Shown here: in pieces, positions 63,323 through 64,000 of the stretch
Numbering within the stretch: the first letter of the stretch is position 1
Layout: the number at the start of each line of letters is the position of its first letter
Position numbers and translations under genes: made by a program
Assembly: GCF_028657905.1 (NCBI RefSeq)
Contig: NZ_CP117781.1
Span: 434,001 to 498,000, forward strand
Direction of reading: 5' to 3'
Length of the DNA: 64,000 bases
From: Burkholderia sp. FERM BP-3421
GTDB taxonomy: Bacteria > Pseudomonadota > Gammaproteobacteria > Burkholderiales > Burkholderiaceae
Notes under the pieces: generated by a model
Database searches by the model: none
What the model was told of the DNA's origin: nothing
The model's input: the letters and a program-made list of their open reading frames with translations, nothing else

Positions 63323-63757
63323 CGAACCTATCCTCGTATCGTTCTTGCCGTAACGTGAAGGTGGGAGAGTCCCTGGTGCAAACAGCTTTGTGCAGTTTAA
63401 CGCGAACCGGCGACGATTACGGACATTTTCATGCAGGGTGCGGCGGAACCCCGACCGTGGGCCTTTTCCTTCTGATGTTTCGTGACGATGACACAGTGTC
63501 CGTGCACTGCGATTGGGCATCGCGTCGGTGGGGCCGCGTCGCGCATCGCGCGGTGCAGCGCGGCCGCGCGTGCCGATGCCGGGTGCGTGGCGCGCGTGCG
63601 CGCTTTCGTTTTCATAACTTCGTCTGTGTGCCGAACCGCATGGTCACGCAAGCGTCACGGCGGAGAAGCGGCGATCGTGTCGCCTGTCGAGATTGCGGGA
63701 CTGCATGGCGCGCCATGCGATCGGCCAGTGCCGCCCGCGATCTCGATTGGAGAAGTC
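63323..63757. other. Intergenic region of about 435 bases
   Basis: GC-rich spacer ahead of the MFS gene. No repeat, hairpin or RNA recognised. Confidence 0.4.
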
Positions 63758-64000
63758 ATGCACGACACGAATCTGCAACACCTCGCCGATAACGCCGCGC
63801 TGGACCGTTTCCATCGGCGCCTGCTGATGATTGTATGCGACGGCTACGACCTCGCGATCATGGGCGTCGCGCTGCCATCCATGATGGCCGACATGGCGCT
63901 GCAGCTGGCCGCCGCCGGGGTGCTGGCGAGCACGGCGCTGGTCGGGATGATGATCGGCAACATCGGCTTCGGCGGACTGGCCGAACGGATCGGGCGGTGC
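63758..64000 (+). CDS. MFS transporter, aromatic-acid:proton symporter type, 5' part
   Basis: The first 81 codons of a major-facilitator protein, cut by the window end. HRRLLMIVCDGYDLAIMG contains the DGYD motif typical of the aromatic acid:H+ symporter group (BenK/PcaK/MhpT), followed by ASTALVGMMIGNIGFGGLAERIGR with the loop motif between helices 2 and 3. GGAGAAG lies before the ATG. Substrate unknown; neighbours are outside the window. Confidence 0.85.
   Translation, partial: MHDTNLQHLADNAALDRFHRRLLMIVCDGYDLAIMGVALPSMMADMALQLAAAGVLASTALVGMMIGNIGFGGLAERIGRC

Overview
The window is GC-rich (roughly two thirds G+C by eye), densely coding DNA from what looks like a Burkholderia-type betaproteobacterium. 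Pointers are hopanoid genes (hpnA, hpnB, hpnH next to ispH), a Burkholderia/Bordetella-type trimeric porin, egtB-egtD, a DedA-rhodanese protein and several OmpR-free orphan LuxR-type regulators. Species is not assignable from the sequence alone.

Layout. 1-4.0 kb: an acyl-carrier-like small protein, a methyltransferase and a bifunctional penicillin-binding protein. 4.0-11.9 kb: an accessory, leftward-reading locus under a divergent LuxR-type regulator. It holds two DUF2589-type proteins, a phage-type lysozyme, a small secreted protein, an exported PHB depolymerase, a helical phasin-like protein and three tandem paralogues (205-207 aa) of unknown family. 12.2-15.7 kb: a second accessory block with a membrane protein, a protein that reads as a ribosome-inactivating (rRNA N-glycosidase) domain, and a response-regulator gene broken by about 1 kb of lower-GC DNA that carries an ISL3-type transposase remnant. 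15.8-29 kb: mostly single genes (GNAT acetyltransferase, D-Ala-D-Ala ligase, CDP-alcohol phosphatidyltransferase, aldo/keto reductase, lipoprotein glycosidase, MscS channel, phospholipase D-like protein, porin, PRC-barrel protein). 29-38 kb: queuosine-precursor transporter, cstA with its small partner, an orphan low-GC gene, a flavoprotein and the ergothioneine operon egtB-egtD. 38.5-43 kb: surface-polysaccharide acyltransferase, SPFH protein, small proteins. 43.4-50 kb: hopanoid/isoprenoid block (hpnH-ispH, hpnB, hpnA) interrupted by a giant alanine-rich repeat protein gene. 50-54 kb: acylphosphatase, RarD-type exporter, POT peptide transporter. 54-62 kb: an XRE-cupin regulator, a complete oppABCDF-like operon and an OprD porin, together a peptide-uptake locus; oppC has an in-frame amber stop. 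62-64 kb: DedA-rhodanese protein, a small protein and the start of an aromatic-acid-type MFS transporter cut by the window end.

The most interesting part is 4-16 kb. A predicted RIP toxin sits near a lysozyme/DUF2589/paralogue operon and two LuxR-type regulators, one inactivated by an insertion. No published system with this composition comes to mind, but linkage is the only evidence that these parts act together. Function of the DUF2589 proteins, the three paralogues and the 335-aa membrane protein cannot be read from the sequence.
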